Translations under genes and position numbers: made by a program
Assembly: GCA_963814975.1 (NCBI GenBank)
Contig: CAWFFB010000012.1
Location: 186,001 to 250,000, forward strand
Source: CAVUXJ01 sp963814975
GTDB taxonomy: Bacteria > Acidobacteriota > Vicinamibacteria > Vicinamibacterales > CAVVIG01
Direction of reading: 5' to 3'
Length of the DNA stretch: 64,000 bases
Shown here: in pieces, positions 45,194 to 55,211 of the stretch
How the letters are laid out: each line of letters begins with the position of its first letter
Position numbering within the stretch: position 1 is the stretch's first letter
Notes under the pieces: model-generated
Told to the model about the DNA's origin: nothing
The model's database searches: none
The model's input: only the letters and a program-made list of their open reading frames with translations

Positions 45194-47140
45194 TCAAACG
45201 TCCCTGATCCACACGTCACCCCTGAAGTCGCCCAGCACGAAAATGATCTGGTCAGGTGCGACAACAGGCGCGGTGCCGGTCACCATTGCCGGAACGATCA
45301 TTTCGCGGAGCGTGAGAACTTCAGTCGCCTCGTTGGCGACCCGACCGATCGACGTGTCGAAGCCTCGGGCAAGCACACGGCTCCGGATATCGATGTTCGG
45401 GAACGTCGCCGAGTAGTACAGCCCGCGTCCGTCGCGTGACCAGAAGGGATGGCTGGCCGACCCGCAAATGGCGATCCACTCCGACTCCTGCACCGGGCTG
45501 TCTCGTCGAAGCGGTGCGATGGCGATCTCGGGTGATCCACCGGGCTGCGTCGCGTCGAACGCCAGCCATCGGCCGTCAGGCGAGATCCGCGGGTTCGACA
45601 CCTTGCGGGTCGCGGCCGACAGCAGCGGACGCTGCGCGCCATCCTGCATGTCGACGATCAGAAATGCGTTGAGGCCCGAGCCGAAGGTTTCGATGAGCAG
45701 GGTCTGTTCATCGAGCCATAGCCTCGGCCGACCGCCACAGTCGTTGCGGACGAGCCGCGTCTCTCCGCTCGTGATGCTCGTCAGGAACAGGGGACGCTGC
45801 ACGGGCGGACCGGGCACCACCGCGCTGTACGCCAGCCTCTGTCCACTCGGCGAGATTGCCGGGAATCCGCGGTGGACACCTGGCTCTCCCTCTATCCTCG
45901 CGTCGGAACCGTTCTCCAGATTCCTGACGTGGAGCTCAGTGCCGGTCATGCTGACCGCGAAATGTGCGAGCGTCCCGCCGTCCTGCGACACTGTCAGGTG
46001 GCTGACGATGCCGGCGCCGCGGGTCAGGCGACGGAGCGGACCATGGGGCTTGCCGGTGGCGGCGTCGATCGCGACCGACCAGAGGTTGACGTCGGCGTGA
46101 GTGCCGACGAAGCTCAGACGTCCTCGAGTCACCGACGGAAAGAACGCGTAATCGCCTCCCGGTGTCATGACCTCTGGTGCGCCAATCGCGTCGAAGGTCT
46201 GCGGTGAGACCCGCTGCCGCCAAATCTGCACACCCTGCCGGCCTGCCCCGGTATAGAAAATCGAGTCGCCGTCACACGCCGACGACTGCGCTATCACGAT
46301 GAGGCCTTGCTGCCGGCCTTGTCTCATGACGCCGGTGTCGAGCGGCGTGCCGCCTTCGAGCGGCACGATCCAGCAGTCGAGCTCAACGGACGGATCCGGA
46401 TGCGCGACCACGAGGAGGTGACGGCCGTCCTCTGACCACGTTGCGCACTCGATATCAACGAGTTCTGTCGCCAGTGTGCGCTCTGCGCCACCGTCCGTGG
46501 GGATTACTCGCAGCGAGTCGCGCGCTCCGATGGCGATGTATGCGAGCCACTTCCCGTCTGGTGAGTACCTGGCGTTCCGGGCCGCACGTCTTACCAGACG
46601 CAGCCGCCCGCCGAGCGTGGGTATCTCGTAGACATTTCGCGTCGACTCTCCGGTCGCGGTAAACAGCACTCGGGTGTCGTCGGCGGAAAACGTCGGCTCG
46701 GCACAATCACACTGGCCGGATGTCAGCTGCACCGCCGCCCCGCCTACCTGCTGCAGCCATACCTGCGGTGATTCGCCGTCCTCGCCCGCATCGGAGACGT
46801 ACACGACCATGCGCGCGTCGGACGACAACGCCGGCCAGAACGTCGCCGCCGACGTGGCGGTCACGCGTTCCGGACGAGGTTCGCGCGGTGCGACTGATGC
46901 GGCGGCGCTCGTCGAGGCGGGGGCGGAGTCCGGCCGGCGGCGGCTTTCCCACCACGCCGTCAGCTCACGACGGCTGGCGTACACGCTGCCGCGTTTCGCG
47001 TGATCGAGGCGGTGAACCGGCAGGCCTTCCTCACGCTCCCACCGTTGCACGGTGCGAATACCCCGCCCGAGATACGAGGCGATTTCCTTCCACGAGTCGA
47101 GCCGGGACTCGTCCGGCCCGTCTTCAGGACGCTGGGTCAT
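45194..47140 (-). CDS. Excisionase-type HTH fused to TolB/WD40-like propeller
   Basis: ATG 47138-47140 opens a 648-residue protein. Residues 12-50 are a helix-turn-helix of the excisionase/MerR-like type: LDSWKEIASYLGRGIRTVQR then WEREEGLPVHRL. The remaining 550 are TolB-like propeller blades with 'SpDG.wla' cores (ARYSPDGKWLAYIAIGARDS, FPAISPSGQRLAYSAVVPG, NPRISPDGRWLAFDATQPGG). This fusion is very common in acidobacteria. It has no membrane segment, so the propeller would be cytoplasmic, an odd place for a TolB fold. Targets are unknown. Confidence 0.85.
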   Translation of the reverse strand: MTQRPEDGPDESRLDSWKEIASYLGRGIRTVQRWEREEGLPVHRLDHAKRGSVYASRRELTAWWESRRRPDSAPASTSAAASVAPREPRPERVTATSAATFWPALSSDARMVVYVSDAGEDGESPQVWLQQVGGAAVQLTSGQCDCAEPTFSADDTRVLFTATGESTRNVYEIPTLGGRLRLVRRAARNARYSPDGKWLAYIAIGARDSLRVIPTDGGAERTLATELVDIECATWSEDGRHLLVVAHPDPSVELDCWIVPLEGGTPLDTGVMRQGRQQGLIVIAQSSACDGDSIFYTGAGRQGVQIWRQRVSPQTFDAIGAPEVMTPGGDYAFFPSVTRGRLSFVGTHADVNLWSVAIDAATGKPHGPLRRLTRGAGIVSHLTVSQDGGTLAHFAVSMTGTELHVRNLENGSDARIEGEPGVHRGFPAISPSGQRLAYSAVVPGPPVQRPLFLTSITSGETRLVRNDCGGRPRLWLDEQTLLIETFGSGLNAFLIVDMQDGAQRPLLSAATRKVSNPRISPDGRWLAFDATQPGGSPEIAIAPLRRDSPVQESEWIAICGSASHPFWSRDGRGLYYSATFPNIDIRSRVLARGFDTSIGRVANEATEVLTLREMIVPAMVTGTAPVVAPDQIIFVLGDFRGDVWIRDV

Positions 47141-47291
47141 GCTCGCGTTGAGGATAGCGCACCAGTGCGCCATTACGCGCCATTGTCGCGTCGGCGCATC
47201 GTTGCGCTTGAGCCTCGGCGCACCGTGGTTGAGACTGCCGGTGCGGGCTCATACGACCCGTTTTGGGTGGGAAAGGCCCAAGGAGGATTCC

Positions 47292-47801
47292 ATGATGACG
47301 CATTCAAAGATCGTGATTTCGTGCGGGGCACTAATCGTCGCGATGGCGGCCGGCAGGGGTGCCGCTCCATCCGCGGCAGAGCCGAATGCGGCGGTCCAGG
47401 GGGTCTGGCGAACCCTCGAGGTCGTCGTGCCTGGAGCCGCTGGCGGCACGTTCAAGCCCGATGCGACGCTCGCCATCTTCCACGGCCGGCACTACAGCCG
47501 GGTTGAGGTGCATGCCGAACAGCCGCGGCCCCTCCTGGGCAACCCGGCTGCCGCGTCCGCCGACCAGCTGCGGGCGGTGTGGGGCCCCTTCGTCGCCGAA
47601 GCGGGCACCTTCGAAGTGAGCGGCACCGACGTGATCACGATGCGCGCGACGGTCGCGAAGAATCCCGCGGCGATGCAAGGCGGAGCGTCGAGTGTCTACA
47701 CCTACCGGCGCCAGGGCGACAGGTTGACACTGACCGCGGTCCGCACGCCCGCAGGTCCGAGTGCGCAGCCGATCACGGTCACGCTGACACGCGTCGAGTG
47801 A
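47292..47801 (+). CDS. Secreted lipocalin-like protein
   Basis: ATG 47292 (or 47295) follows AAGGAGGA at the right distance and gives 169 residues. The signal peptide (VISCGALIVAMAAGRGAAPS) precedes a small beta-barrel: VQGVWRTLEVVVPGAAGGTF, LAIFHGRHYSRVEVHAEQPR, GTFEVSGTDVITMRATVAKN and SVYTYRRQGDRLTLTAVRTP, the layout of lipocalin-like domain proteins that bind small hydrophobic molecules. Twenty-nine bases separate it from the deacetylase gene, so they may be one operon. Confidence 0.7.
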   Translation: MMTHSKIVISCGALIVAMAAGRGAAPSAAEPNAAVQGVWRTLEVVVPGAAGGTFKPDATLAIFHGRHYSRVEVHAEQPRPLLGNPAAASADQLRAVWGPFVAEAGTFEVSGTDVITMRATVAKNPAAMQGGASSVYTYRRQGDRLTLTAVRTPAGPSAQPITVTLTRVE

Positions 47802-47830
47802 TACCCGCTCACCTCAACGGAGATCCTGTC

Positions 47831-48709
47831 ATGACTTCATCACGGCGCGCGTCCTTACTGGTCGTCCTCGCGCATCCCGACGACGAGATCTTTTATGGCG
47901 GCATGCTGACGCACCTCAGTGAACGGGGTGTGCGCGTGACGCTCGCGTGTGCCACGAATGGCGAGGCGGGCAAGCCGCATCCATCCGTCGGGTCGGTGGA
48001 CGACCTCGGTGCCTTGCGCGTCGAAGAGCTGCGACTGTCCTGCGAGCGTCTCGGCATCGAGCCGCCCGTGCTCCTCGGCTTCCACGACTCCGCCCGCGGC
48101 GACCGCCAGCGGCACGGCGACTCTCGGGCCTTGGCGAACGTGGACATGCTCGAGGTCGAGGCGGCCATCCGCCGGATCATCCAGGACGTGACGCCACAGG
48201 TCCTCCTCACGTTCGATCCGCACGGCGGCTATTACCATCCCGATCATCTGGCGGTGCAGCGGGCGACGACGGCCGCGTTCTTTTCGAGTGGGACGATGGG
48301 ATGCACCGCGCCGGAGCGATTGTTCTACGGGGCGATGCTGCTCGAGGTGTTCCGAGGCCTGGCCGAGAAGAGTCGCGGGCGCGGTATCACGGACGGCCTC
48401 GCCCCCGACGTGTTCGGAACAGCGGCCGAGATGGTCGCGGTCTCGTTCGACACGAGCTCACTGGTGCACCGGAAGTTCATGGCGCTTGCCGCGCACCGCT
48501 CCGCGTTCGGAGTGACCGAGGAGATGTTGAGCAGCCCGCCGCCGGGCGTGCGGGAGATGCTTGACGCGTTCCGGCCTGTTTTCGAGCGCGAGGTGTTCGT
48601 GCTGGGCGGGACTCGTATGTCGACCCCACACTGGCCCTTGCGCGACCTGTTCGATGGCATTCACTCTGCGGAATGGGTTCGAGCAGGTGCGCTGAGTGCT
48701 TCGGCATGA
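47831..48709 (+). CDS. PIG-L/LmbE family deacetylase
   Basis: The 292-residue protein starts at ATG 47831. The zinc-site motif LVVLAHPDDEIFYGG gives His15 and Asp18, and YYHPDHLAVQ gives the third ligand, His139, with the family's HPDH. The catalytic base is Asp17. Members remove acetyl groups from N-acetylglucosamine-type sugars, bacillithiol or mycothiol precursors, or other N-acyl compounds. No signal peptide. It follows a lipocalin-like gene. Confidence 0.88.
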   Translation: MTSSRRASLLVVLAHPDDEIFYGGMLTHLSERGVRVTLACATNGEAGKPHPSVGSVDDLGALRVEELRLSCERLGIEPPVLLGFHDSARGDRQRHGDSRALANVDMLEVEAAIRRIIQDVTPQVLLTFDPHGGYYHPDHLAVQRATTAAFFSSGTMGCTAPERLFYGAMLLEVFRGLAEKSRGRGITDGLAPDVFGTAAEMVAVSFDTSSLVHRKFMALAAHRSAFGVTEEMLSSPPPGVREMLDAFRPVFEREVFVLGGTRMSTPHWPLRDLFDGIHSAEWVRAGALSASA

Positions 48710-48841
48710 GGGTAAGAGATTCGGGAGTGTGACGGTGAATGGACGATGAAGGCAGAGGCTGCCGTGCTGAACGCCGCCGGCGGGCGGATCGCACACCGGT
48801 TTCATGCGCGCGATCTCCACCTCGATCATGGCACCAGCTGA

Positions 48842-48962
48842 GCGCCGGGGAGCCACGCCTGTATCAGCTGATTCGCCAATCGGGACCGACCGCTGATCGA
48901 CAGTTCGCGATCGAGTTTCTCGATTCCGGCGTGGAAGCGTTCGCGTTTACGTTCGGCCGACG
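48842..48962 (+). pseudogene. Remnant of a redoxin/DipZ-type C-terminus
   Basis: The reading GEPRLYQLIRQSGPTADRQF followed by AIEFLDSGVEAFAFTFG matches the last 35 residues of thiol-disulfide proteins of the DipZ/AhpC-TSA group as I remember them ('RLYQLVRQ...FLDPGVEAYAFTFG'). No stop follows and no redox domain precedes it, so only the tail survives. It sits in the intergenic stretch downstream of the deacetylase gene. Confidence 0.45.
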
Positions 48963-48989
48963 CAGAAGGAGCGGACGGTCGGCCGACTG

Positions 48990-49616
48990 TCAGTGTTTCG
49001 GCGCAGGCCGCAGGCCTAGGCGCGCGGCCATTGTCACCAGGTCCGGCAGCGAGTCAGCCTTCATCTTGCGCATCACCTGGCCTCGGTGCGCCTTCACCGT
49101 GATCTCGCTGATGCCGAGTTCGCCACCGACCTGTTTGTTCAAGAGCCCGGACACCACCCATGCCATCACCTCGCGTTCGCGCGGAGTGAGTGACGCGTAG
49201 CAGTCCCGCAAGACCCGCATCTCCGAATCCTGACGGAGTGCGGTGCGACTTCGCTCTATAGCACCGCGAATGGCGTTCAACAGCACATCGTCCTTGAACG
49301 GCTTCGTCAGGAACTCGACGGCCCCGGCCTTCATCGCTTGCACGCTCATCGGCACGTCGCCGTGTCCGGTGATGAAGATGATCGGCATGTCGGTCCGCTC
49401 CGCGAGCTGCTGCTGCAACTCGAGGCCGGTGAGCCCAGGCAGCGTCACATCGAGCACCAGGCAGCACGGAACGGTCGCGCGAGGGCGGGAAAGGAATTCT
49501 TGTGCGGATGCGAACATTTCGGGTTGCCAGCCTGCGGTTCTGATCAACAACTCCAGCGATTCGCGCACCGAGACGTCGTCGTCGACGACGAAGACGATGG
49601 ACGTGTCGTGCGGCAT
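48990..49616 (-). CDS. FixJ/NarL-type response regulator
   Basis: ATG 49614-49616 gives 208 residues. The receiver has VFVVDDDVSVRESLELLIRT, Asp56 in CLVLDVTLPGLTGLE, the switch IIFITGHGDVPMSVQAMKAG and Lys in FLTKPF. The C-terminal LuxR helix-turn-helix is LTPREREVMAWVVSGLLNKQ with ISEITVKAHRGQVMRKMKAD. FixJ-like regulators turn genes on when phosphorylated by a PAS kinase. It is last in a row on the minus strand after the kinase (50287-52771) and a receiver protein, so all three probably form one signalling operon. Confidence 0.9.
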   Translation of the reverse strand: MPHDTSIVFVVDDDVSVRESLELLIRTAGWQPEMFASAQEFLSRPRATVPCCLVLDVTLPGLTGLELQQQLAERTDMPIIFITGHGDVPMSVQAMKAGAVEFLTKPFKDDVLLNAIRGAIERSRTALRQDSEMRVLRDCYASLTPREREVMAWVVSGLLNKQVGGELGISEITVKAHRGQVMRKMKADSLPDLVTMAARLGLRPAPKH

Positions 49617-49702
49617 CGTTACCTCGATCGATCGAGCGGCGATCGCCGAACTCACAGTATATGGCTCTCGACCGATCTTGCCGGTGCTCATGGTCGTCAT
49701 GT

Positions 49703-50077
49703 TTACCTCATCCGAAGCGCGGCGTTGAGCGCGTCGAGCAGCGCCGCCTCGCTGAACGGCTTGAACAGGCACTCCACTGCGCCCTGCGCGAGCAGGCGCG
49801 GACGGACCGTCTCGTCGCCGTTGGCGGTGATGAAGACAATCGGGATCTCCTGCTGCCGCCGCATCAATTCCTCTTGAAGATCGGGACCCGACATGCCAGG
49901 CATCGCGACGTCGAGAATCAGACAGCTCGTCTCGCTGACGAAATCGGACGCGAGGAACGCTTCGGCCGACGAGAACGCCTCGGCGGCAAAGCCGCACTCG
50001 CGCAGCAAGTCCGGCAGCGACTCGCGCACGGACTCGTCGTCATCGACGACCGACACCAGTGAACGCTTGCCCATCAT
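49703..50077 (-). CDS. Single-domain response regulator
   Basis: The start is ATG 50075-50077 or the next codon (MMGKRSLVSVVDDDESVRES). The 124-residue receiver has Asp near residue 55 (CLILDVAMPGMSG), the switch IVFITANGDETVRPR and Lys in CLFKPFSEA. No output domain. It lies between the multi-PAS kinase and the FixJ-like regulator on the same strand. It could be a phosphate sink or an intermediate in the relay. Confidence 0.88.
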   Translation of the reverse strand: MMGKRSLVSVVDDDESVRESLPDLLRECGFAAEAFSSAEAFLASDFVSETSCLILDVAMPGMSGPDLQEELMRRQQEIPIVFITANGDETVRPRLLAQGAVECLFKPFSEAALLDALNAALRMR

Positions 50078-50200
50078 GAGTGCCTCATTACGGTGCCGCG
50101 TCCGTGACGCTCTGGACCGCGGGGAATGGAAACGAGACGTTAGCACCAGGTCCATCGTGAGCTGCGTCCCAATGAGCAGCGATCACCGCTCGGTGTGCCG
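50078..50200 (-). pseudogene. C-terminal remnant of a second histidine kinase
   Basis: The minus strand reads AHWDAAHDGPGANVSFPFPA then VQSVTDAAP and a stop (TAA, 50088-50090). This aligns with LWAEPNDGPGATFSFSIPRA and PERVTDAAPVMRHS at the end of the intact kinase 200 bases away. The alignment also covers the receiver start, so the DNA at 50062-50157 and 50275-50374 are diverged direct repeats. An ancient duplication of the kinase/regulator junction, followed by loss of most of one copy, is the simplest explanation. Confidence 0.6.
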
Positions 50201-50286
50201 CGCGTCATTGCAGGATGCGCCACTGCGCAGGCGATCGTCTATGAGACTTTGGTATTGCCCCGGCGCACTCGGTCAACGCTTGCCCA

Positions 50287-52771
50287 TCATGAATGCCTCA
50301 TTACGGGTGCCGCGTCCGTGACCCTCTCTGGAGCGCGGGGAATCGAAAACGAGAAGGTGGCGCCTGGTCCATCGTTCGGCTCTGCCCAAAGACGGCCATG
50401 ATGTCTTTCGATGATGGAGCGGCTGACCGAGAGGCCGATACCCATGCCGTCGCTTTTCGTTGTGTAAAAGGCGTCAAACAGCTTATTCATGCTCTGGGCG
50501 TCGACGCCCACGCCCGCATCCCGCACGCTCACACGCACACGATCACCGTCCTCCCCTTCGGTTCTGATCAGCAATTGCCGCGGGCGATCGTGTAAACCCA
50601 GCATCGCGTCCGAGGCATTGCGGAGCAGGTTCAGGATGACCTGCTGGAGCTGGATACGATCGCCCGTGATGATCGGGAGATCTTCGGCGAGCTCGGACTG
50701 AAGAACGACCCGGTTCCTCTGAAGATCACTCAGCGACAGCGCAATGACCTCTCGCGTCGCCTCGTTCAAATCCAGCGACTCGAGCGTGAACTCCCTCTTG
50801 CTGAAAAGTGCACGCAACCGCATGATCACCTCCGAAGCGCGGTTACCATCGCGAATGGTCCGCCTCGCGGTCTCGCGCGCGCCCTCGACGTTCGGAGGAT
50901 CGGCATCCAACATCCGAAGGCACGTACCGGCGTTGGTGATGATGCCCGAAAGGGGCTGGTTGACCTCATGAGCGATCGAGGCGGTCAACGTGCTCAAGGT
51001 CGTGACCCGCGCCACATGGGCGAGCTCGGAACGGGCCCTGTTCAGGGCCTCCTCCGCGACCATGCTCTCTGTCACGTCCTGAAGGGCGCCCACGAACATC
51101 GGTCGACCCTCGATCTGCTCGATGACATGGGCGACGCCTCGCACATGTTTGACGGCGCCGCGGGAGGTCACGATTCGGAAGGCAAAATTGACGTCCACCC
51201 CCGACAAGCCGCGCGCGATCACGGAGTCGAACGACGGCAGGTCGTCCGGGTGGATGATGTCTCGAATTCTCTGCACGGTCACTTTCGTCCCTGGTTCGAA
51301 CTCGAAGATGCGGAAGGCCTCGTCGGACCAATTGTGGTCGTCCCCCACCAAGTCCGTGACGAAGCTGCCCGTTTTGCTCAGCCGTTGGGCGTCGGCGAAA
51401 CTGTCGTACGCCCGCCTGAGCTCCGCCTCCGCCCGCTTTCGGTCTTCGATGTCGGTGTTTACTCCGTACCATTTGACGACGGTGCCGGATTCATCGCGCA
51501 GCGGGTTCGCACGGAACAGAAACCAGCGATACGCTCCATCCTGCCGGCGCAGTCGCGCTTCCGCCTCTCCTGGTGCTTCCGAAGCCAAGATGCGCTGCCA
51601 CGCGGCTGCCAAGCCGTCCATGTCCTCAGGGTGGACCGCAGCCGTCCAGCCCCAATCGCTCGCCTGCTCCGCGGAAAGGCCCATGAAGTCCAGATATTGC
51701 TGATTGAAGAACTCGGCGGATCCATCCGGACGCGCCGACCATGCCGGTGCTGGAATCGTGTCGACGAGGAGCTTGAGATTACGCTCGCTCGCTGCGAGGG
51801 CCTCCTCGGCGCGTTTGCGCTCGTCGATGTCGATGAGCAGGTTGTACCAGCGGACGATATGCCCATTGGTATCGCGAAGCGGAAATCCGCGAGACTGGAA
51901 CCACCGGTAGACGCCATCGAAACGCCGAGTACGTACTTCGAAGACAAAGGGGTTACCTGACGCGATCGAATGGGTGAAGTGCTCGACGGCGCGTGGACGA
52001 TCCTCAGGATGCGTGGCATCGGTCGTTTCCCAGCGCTTCAGCTCCTCCAACGTCTTGCCGTAGTACTCAAGGACCTGCCGGTTGACAAATTCGACCTCGC
52101 CGGCGGGCGTAAAGGTCGCGACCAGCCCCGGAATGCTGTCCACGATCAGGCGCGACTCACGTTCGCTTTCGCGCAGCGCGTCCTCGGCGCGCTTCCGCTC
52201 GTCGATGTCCGTCAACAGCACGCACCAGCGAACGATGTGACCGCTTGTATCGCGAAGCGGAAAGCCGTCGTTCTGGAACCAGCGATAAGCGCCGTCCGAA
52301 CCTCGAAGCCGCTGCGCGATCGAGTATGGGCTGCCCGAGCCAATCGATTGCGTGAAGACCTGAATGACGTGAGGGAGGTCCTCAGGGTGAACGGTGTCGT
52401 TCGTTCCCCATTGTTTCAGCTCCTCCAGCGGTTGCCCGGTGTACTCGAGGATCTGGCGATTGGCGAATTCGACCTCGCCGGCCGCGGTCAAGAGTGCGAC
52501 CGGGCCTGGGATGCTGTCGATGACTAAGCGCGAACTGCGCTCGCTTTCGCGCAATGTTTCATTGGCTATGGACGAGTTCGCGCGTGCGCTGCGCGAGGCG
52601 TTCCTCGAGTTCGTTGGCGATGCCAAGCAGCGCGTCCAGCGACGTGCTCACAATTCGAGGCGGCTCGCCGCCCGTCCATGCGGCAGGCAGGGCCATGATG
52701 CCGCGCAGATCGTTCAGAGAATCACGCAGTCGCGTGATTTCGTCGGCCGGGGATTCGAGCGGCGGCTCCAC
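50287..52771 (-). CDS. Multi-PAS sensor histidine kinase, frameshifted near the N-terminus
   Basis: GTG 52769-52771 lies six bases after GGGAGG and opens an N-terminal coiled-coil-like helix (ADEITRLRDSLNDLRGIMAL, ANELEERLAQRTRELVHSQ). At about 52555 one base shifts the frame; beyond it are four PAS/PAC units (VIDSIPGPVALLTAAGEVEF, IVDSIPGLVATFTPAGEVEF, LVDTIPAPAWSARPDGSAEF, LSKTGSFVTDLVGDDHNWSD). Then follow the H-box ASIAHEVNQPLSGIITNAG, the N box LNLLRNASDAM, DAGVGVD and GMGIGLSVSRS. It has no membrane segment and no receiver, so it is a cytoplasmic sensor. Two response regulators follow on the same strand. Confidence 0.82.
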
Positions 52772-53026
52772 GTCAGACCTCCCATGCGTGTTCGCTGCGT
52801 CCAGCGTCTCCGCACAGAGTAGCGCATCGCCATGCGTCCGCCGTCTCCGATCATTCCTCCTCGAATTCCAATAGAGATCGCTTCGTTGCAGCACCTCCGT
52901 TGGTCGGGGCGCACCTCCGTGCCGGGTCCACCGGCCAAAGAACCGATCATCCTTCTAGATCCTGTAGACACGCAGGCGCGTCAGCAAGAGATTACGCCCG
53001 AACGAGGCCGCGTTACACACGAACCC

Positions 53027-53732
53027 CTATACCCGCTCGTGGTCGCGGTTACGCTCGATGCGGCGTGCGCCATCTTCGGCCGCTTCTTCGGGACTCCGTC
53101 CCCGCTCGCGCGCAACGATGTATCCAGCGTACCAATCCGACCAGTGATGCTTCGGAGCGGTCGGTTCGTACTCGCCATGACGCTTCTCTGCTTCCCGGAG
53201 AAGCTCGGTCAGAGTCGCCACGTCCAGGCTGAGGCCCCGCCCGGGAAGCCGCGTCGTGACCTGCTGGAGGAGCCAGCTGTTACCGTCGGGATCACTGAAT
53301 GAGGCGAATGAGAAATAGGAACGACCTTCTGGGTCCGGACCCGGCACGCGTCCCTTCGTCCCGGCGACACGAAGGAGGCTGCCGTCGAAGTGGAACACCT
53401 CGCTCACATCGACGCCCAGTCCAGCGAGCTGTGGCGCGTGCTGCGTCGAGATCATCGACCACGAGGAACGTTCCCTGAACCGATCCCGGCGCGGCGGGCG
53501 TGAACCCCTTGCCGAACATGACGGAGCACGGCGAGCCGGGAGGTGTCATCTGCACGAGCCGCCAATCGTCACCGCTCGCGAAATCGGCGTCCAGCCGCCA
53601 ACCCAGGCTCTCGTAGAAGCGCCTGGCGCGATCGACGTCGGACACTGGAATGACGACGACCTCGAGCTTCAGATCGGTCGTGGCGGCGGTGCGGATGTGG
53701 GTGGCGTCTTCATGGATTGTCTGAGTGCTCAT
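53027..53732 (-). CDS. VOC/glyoxalase family protein, frameshifted
   Basis: ATG 53730-53732 begins a protein with the VOC repeat LKLEVVVIPVSDVDRARRFY and ESLGWRLDADFASGDDWRLV. At about 53430-53440 the frame breaks; one base fewer lets LVVDDLDAARA run into QLAGLGVDVSEVFHFDGSLL and the second VOC half YFSFASFSDPDGNSWLLQQV. The 706-base span is one over a multiple of three, fitting a one-base insertion. A C-terminal basic and acidic tail follows (EKRHGEYEPTAPKHHWSDWY). Members are dioxygenases, glyoxalases or antibiotic-binding proteins; the choice is open. Confidence 0.72.
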
Positions 53733-53970
53733 TGTGACCTCCGTGTTTGGTGGTGAATGGATCAGGATCACGCCACGTGTTGCATGGCCGTTTTCGCGGC
53801 GAGCTCTTCGAGCGTTGCGCCAAGCACCCGGTTGAAGGCTGGGAACGGATGAATGACGTCGGCGAGCGCCTTCAGCGGAATGCGCGCGGCGCGAGCGCGA
53901 GCTCGCCCACAGATCTCGCCGGCACGCGGTTGTCGGCTCACGCGCGGCGCGTGAGCACGCTGCGATTCGC

Positions 53971-54054
53971 GCTCAAGTCGACTACGAAGGCGACGTCAAA
54001 TACCTGCGTCAACTTATGGATCCCACCAGCGCGTGCTGGTTTCATCTGATCAAG
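53971..54054 (+). repeat. Dispersed intergenic repeat, copy A (degenerate)
   Basis: It shares with copy B the blocks CTCAAGTCGA, ACGAAGG, TATGGATCCC/GATGGATCCC and CTGGTTTCATC. The hairpin arm is imperfect in this copy. Confidence 0.6.
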
Positions 54055-54077
54055 AATGCTCGCGGAAGCGCAGTCGT

Positions 54078-54222
54078 CTATCAGACCTTGGTATCGGTTT
54101 CGGCTCAGGCGCGGCGGTACCGTGAGATTGGCCTCAAGTCGATACGAAGGTGTCGTCGATACCTTCGTCTGATGGATCCCGACCCGCGCGTTCTGGTTTC
54201 ATCCGATCGAGGAGAACAGCAT
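54078..54222 (+). repeat. Dispersed intergenic repeat, copy B (best hairpin)
   Basis: It contains ACCTTGGTATCG, the perfect hairpin ACGAAGGT (54144-54151) / ACCTTCGT (54161-54168) with loop GTCGTCGAT, then CTGATGGATCCCGACC, CTGGTTTCAT and CGAGGAGAACAGC. Copy C at 56587 shares all these blocks, with changed spacers between. It lies in front of the cytochrome P460 gene, outside any gene I can support. Confidence 0.7.
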
Positions 54223-54399
54223 GAAGCCACTTGGATCGCCATGTGGGAGCACCCGGAGCTGTTTGCCGCCGAACTCCGTGCCGCCTTCCGATCACTGCGG
54301 GCCGCGCAGTCATAACCAGCACTTGATTGGTATTCGCGGCGTGCGCTGACAGCTCGTCGTGTCAGCGCCGCTGCTCTCACAGAAAGGTGAGGTACTCAC

Positions 54400-54975
54400 A
54401 TGCAGCACCAACACGTCACGAAACTAATGGGTCTCTTGACCTCCATCTTCATCGTCAGCGTGGTCCTGACGGCACAGTCGCAGGATCGCTTCACGCTGAA
54501 GTCGGCAAACGGCATCGCGTTTTCGGAATTCAGAGGCTATGACGCCTGGCAGCTGATCGCCACGAGTCAGCCCGATGACGCCAGCGGATGCGGGACATCG
54601 AAGGTAGGATGCATGAAGGGGATCCTGGGGAATCCCGCGATGATCCAGGCGTACCGCGACGGCATTCCGACGAACGGCAAAGCCGTTCCCGACGGCGCGG
54701 CGCTCGCCAAGATCGAATGGTTGAAGGACCGCGACGAGAAGCCCTACGGCGTGACCGTGCCCGGAACGCAAACCGAGATGTCCTTCATGGTGAAGGACGC
54801 GAAGCGATTCCCGGACACGAACGGATGGGGGTACGCCACGTTCCAGTACGACGCATCGTCCGAGACCTTCAAGCCGTCCACGACCAACCCCTCTTTCGCA
54901 CGGGGTTGCCACGGGTGCCACACCGCAAATGCGAAGGCGCGTGATTTCGTCTTCACTGACTACGCGAAACGGTGA
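54400..54975 (+). CDS. Cytochrome P460 family c-type heme protein
   Basis: The 191-residue protein starts at ATG 54400 after GAAAGGTGAGG and has a signal peptide (LLTSIFIVSVVLTAQSQ). The mature part ends in the heme-binding motif RGCHGCHTANA with C170-x2-C173-H174. The beta-rich body (AWQLIATSQPDDASGCGTSK, AKIEWLKDRDEKPYGVTVPG) is the P460 fold of hydroxylamine-oxidising or cytochrome c'-beta type. The covalent Lys link of true P460 cannot be judged from sequence. It should be periplasmic. The next gene is a secreted cupin. Confidence 0.82.
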   Translation: MQHQHVTKLMGLLTSIFIVSVVLTAQSQDRFTLKSANGIAFSEFRGYDAWQLIATSQPDDASGCGTSKVGCMKGILGNPAMIQAYRDGIPTNGKAVPDGAALAKIEWLKDRDEKPYGVTVPGTQTEMSFMVKDAKRFPDTNGWGYATFQYDASSETFKPSTTNPSFARGCHGCHTANAKARDFVFTDYAKR

Positions 54976-55211
54976 ACGTCATCGCCCATCCTTGGCAAGG
55001 GACGTCGGAGTGCGATGACAAGCCAGGGGAATCTGCTCGTCCAGTTCGGTACCTATACGTGCATCAACTGGCTGCACGCTTCCGTATGTTCGCGCGTGGG
55101 GCCAGAAGGTACAGGCAAGGATTGGTCGTGATCGGCGTGCACACGCCCGAGAGACCGAGCCAGCTTGCGAACGGGTTCATCACGGATGTGTGCAACAGGA
55201 AAGAGGGTCAC

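Noticed and set aside
54016..54315. Plus-strand frame of 99 codons across repeat copies A and B
   Set aside because: It is open only because two repeat copies happen to be in frame; copy C does not keep this reading.
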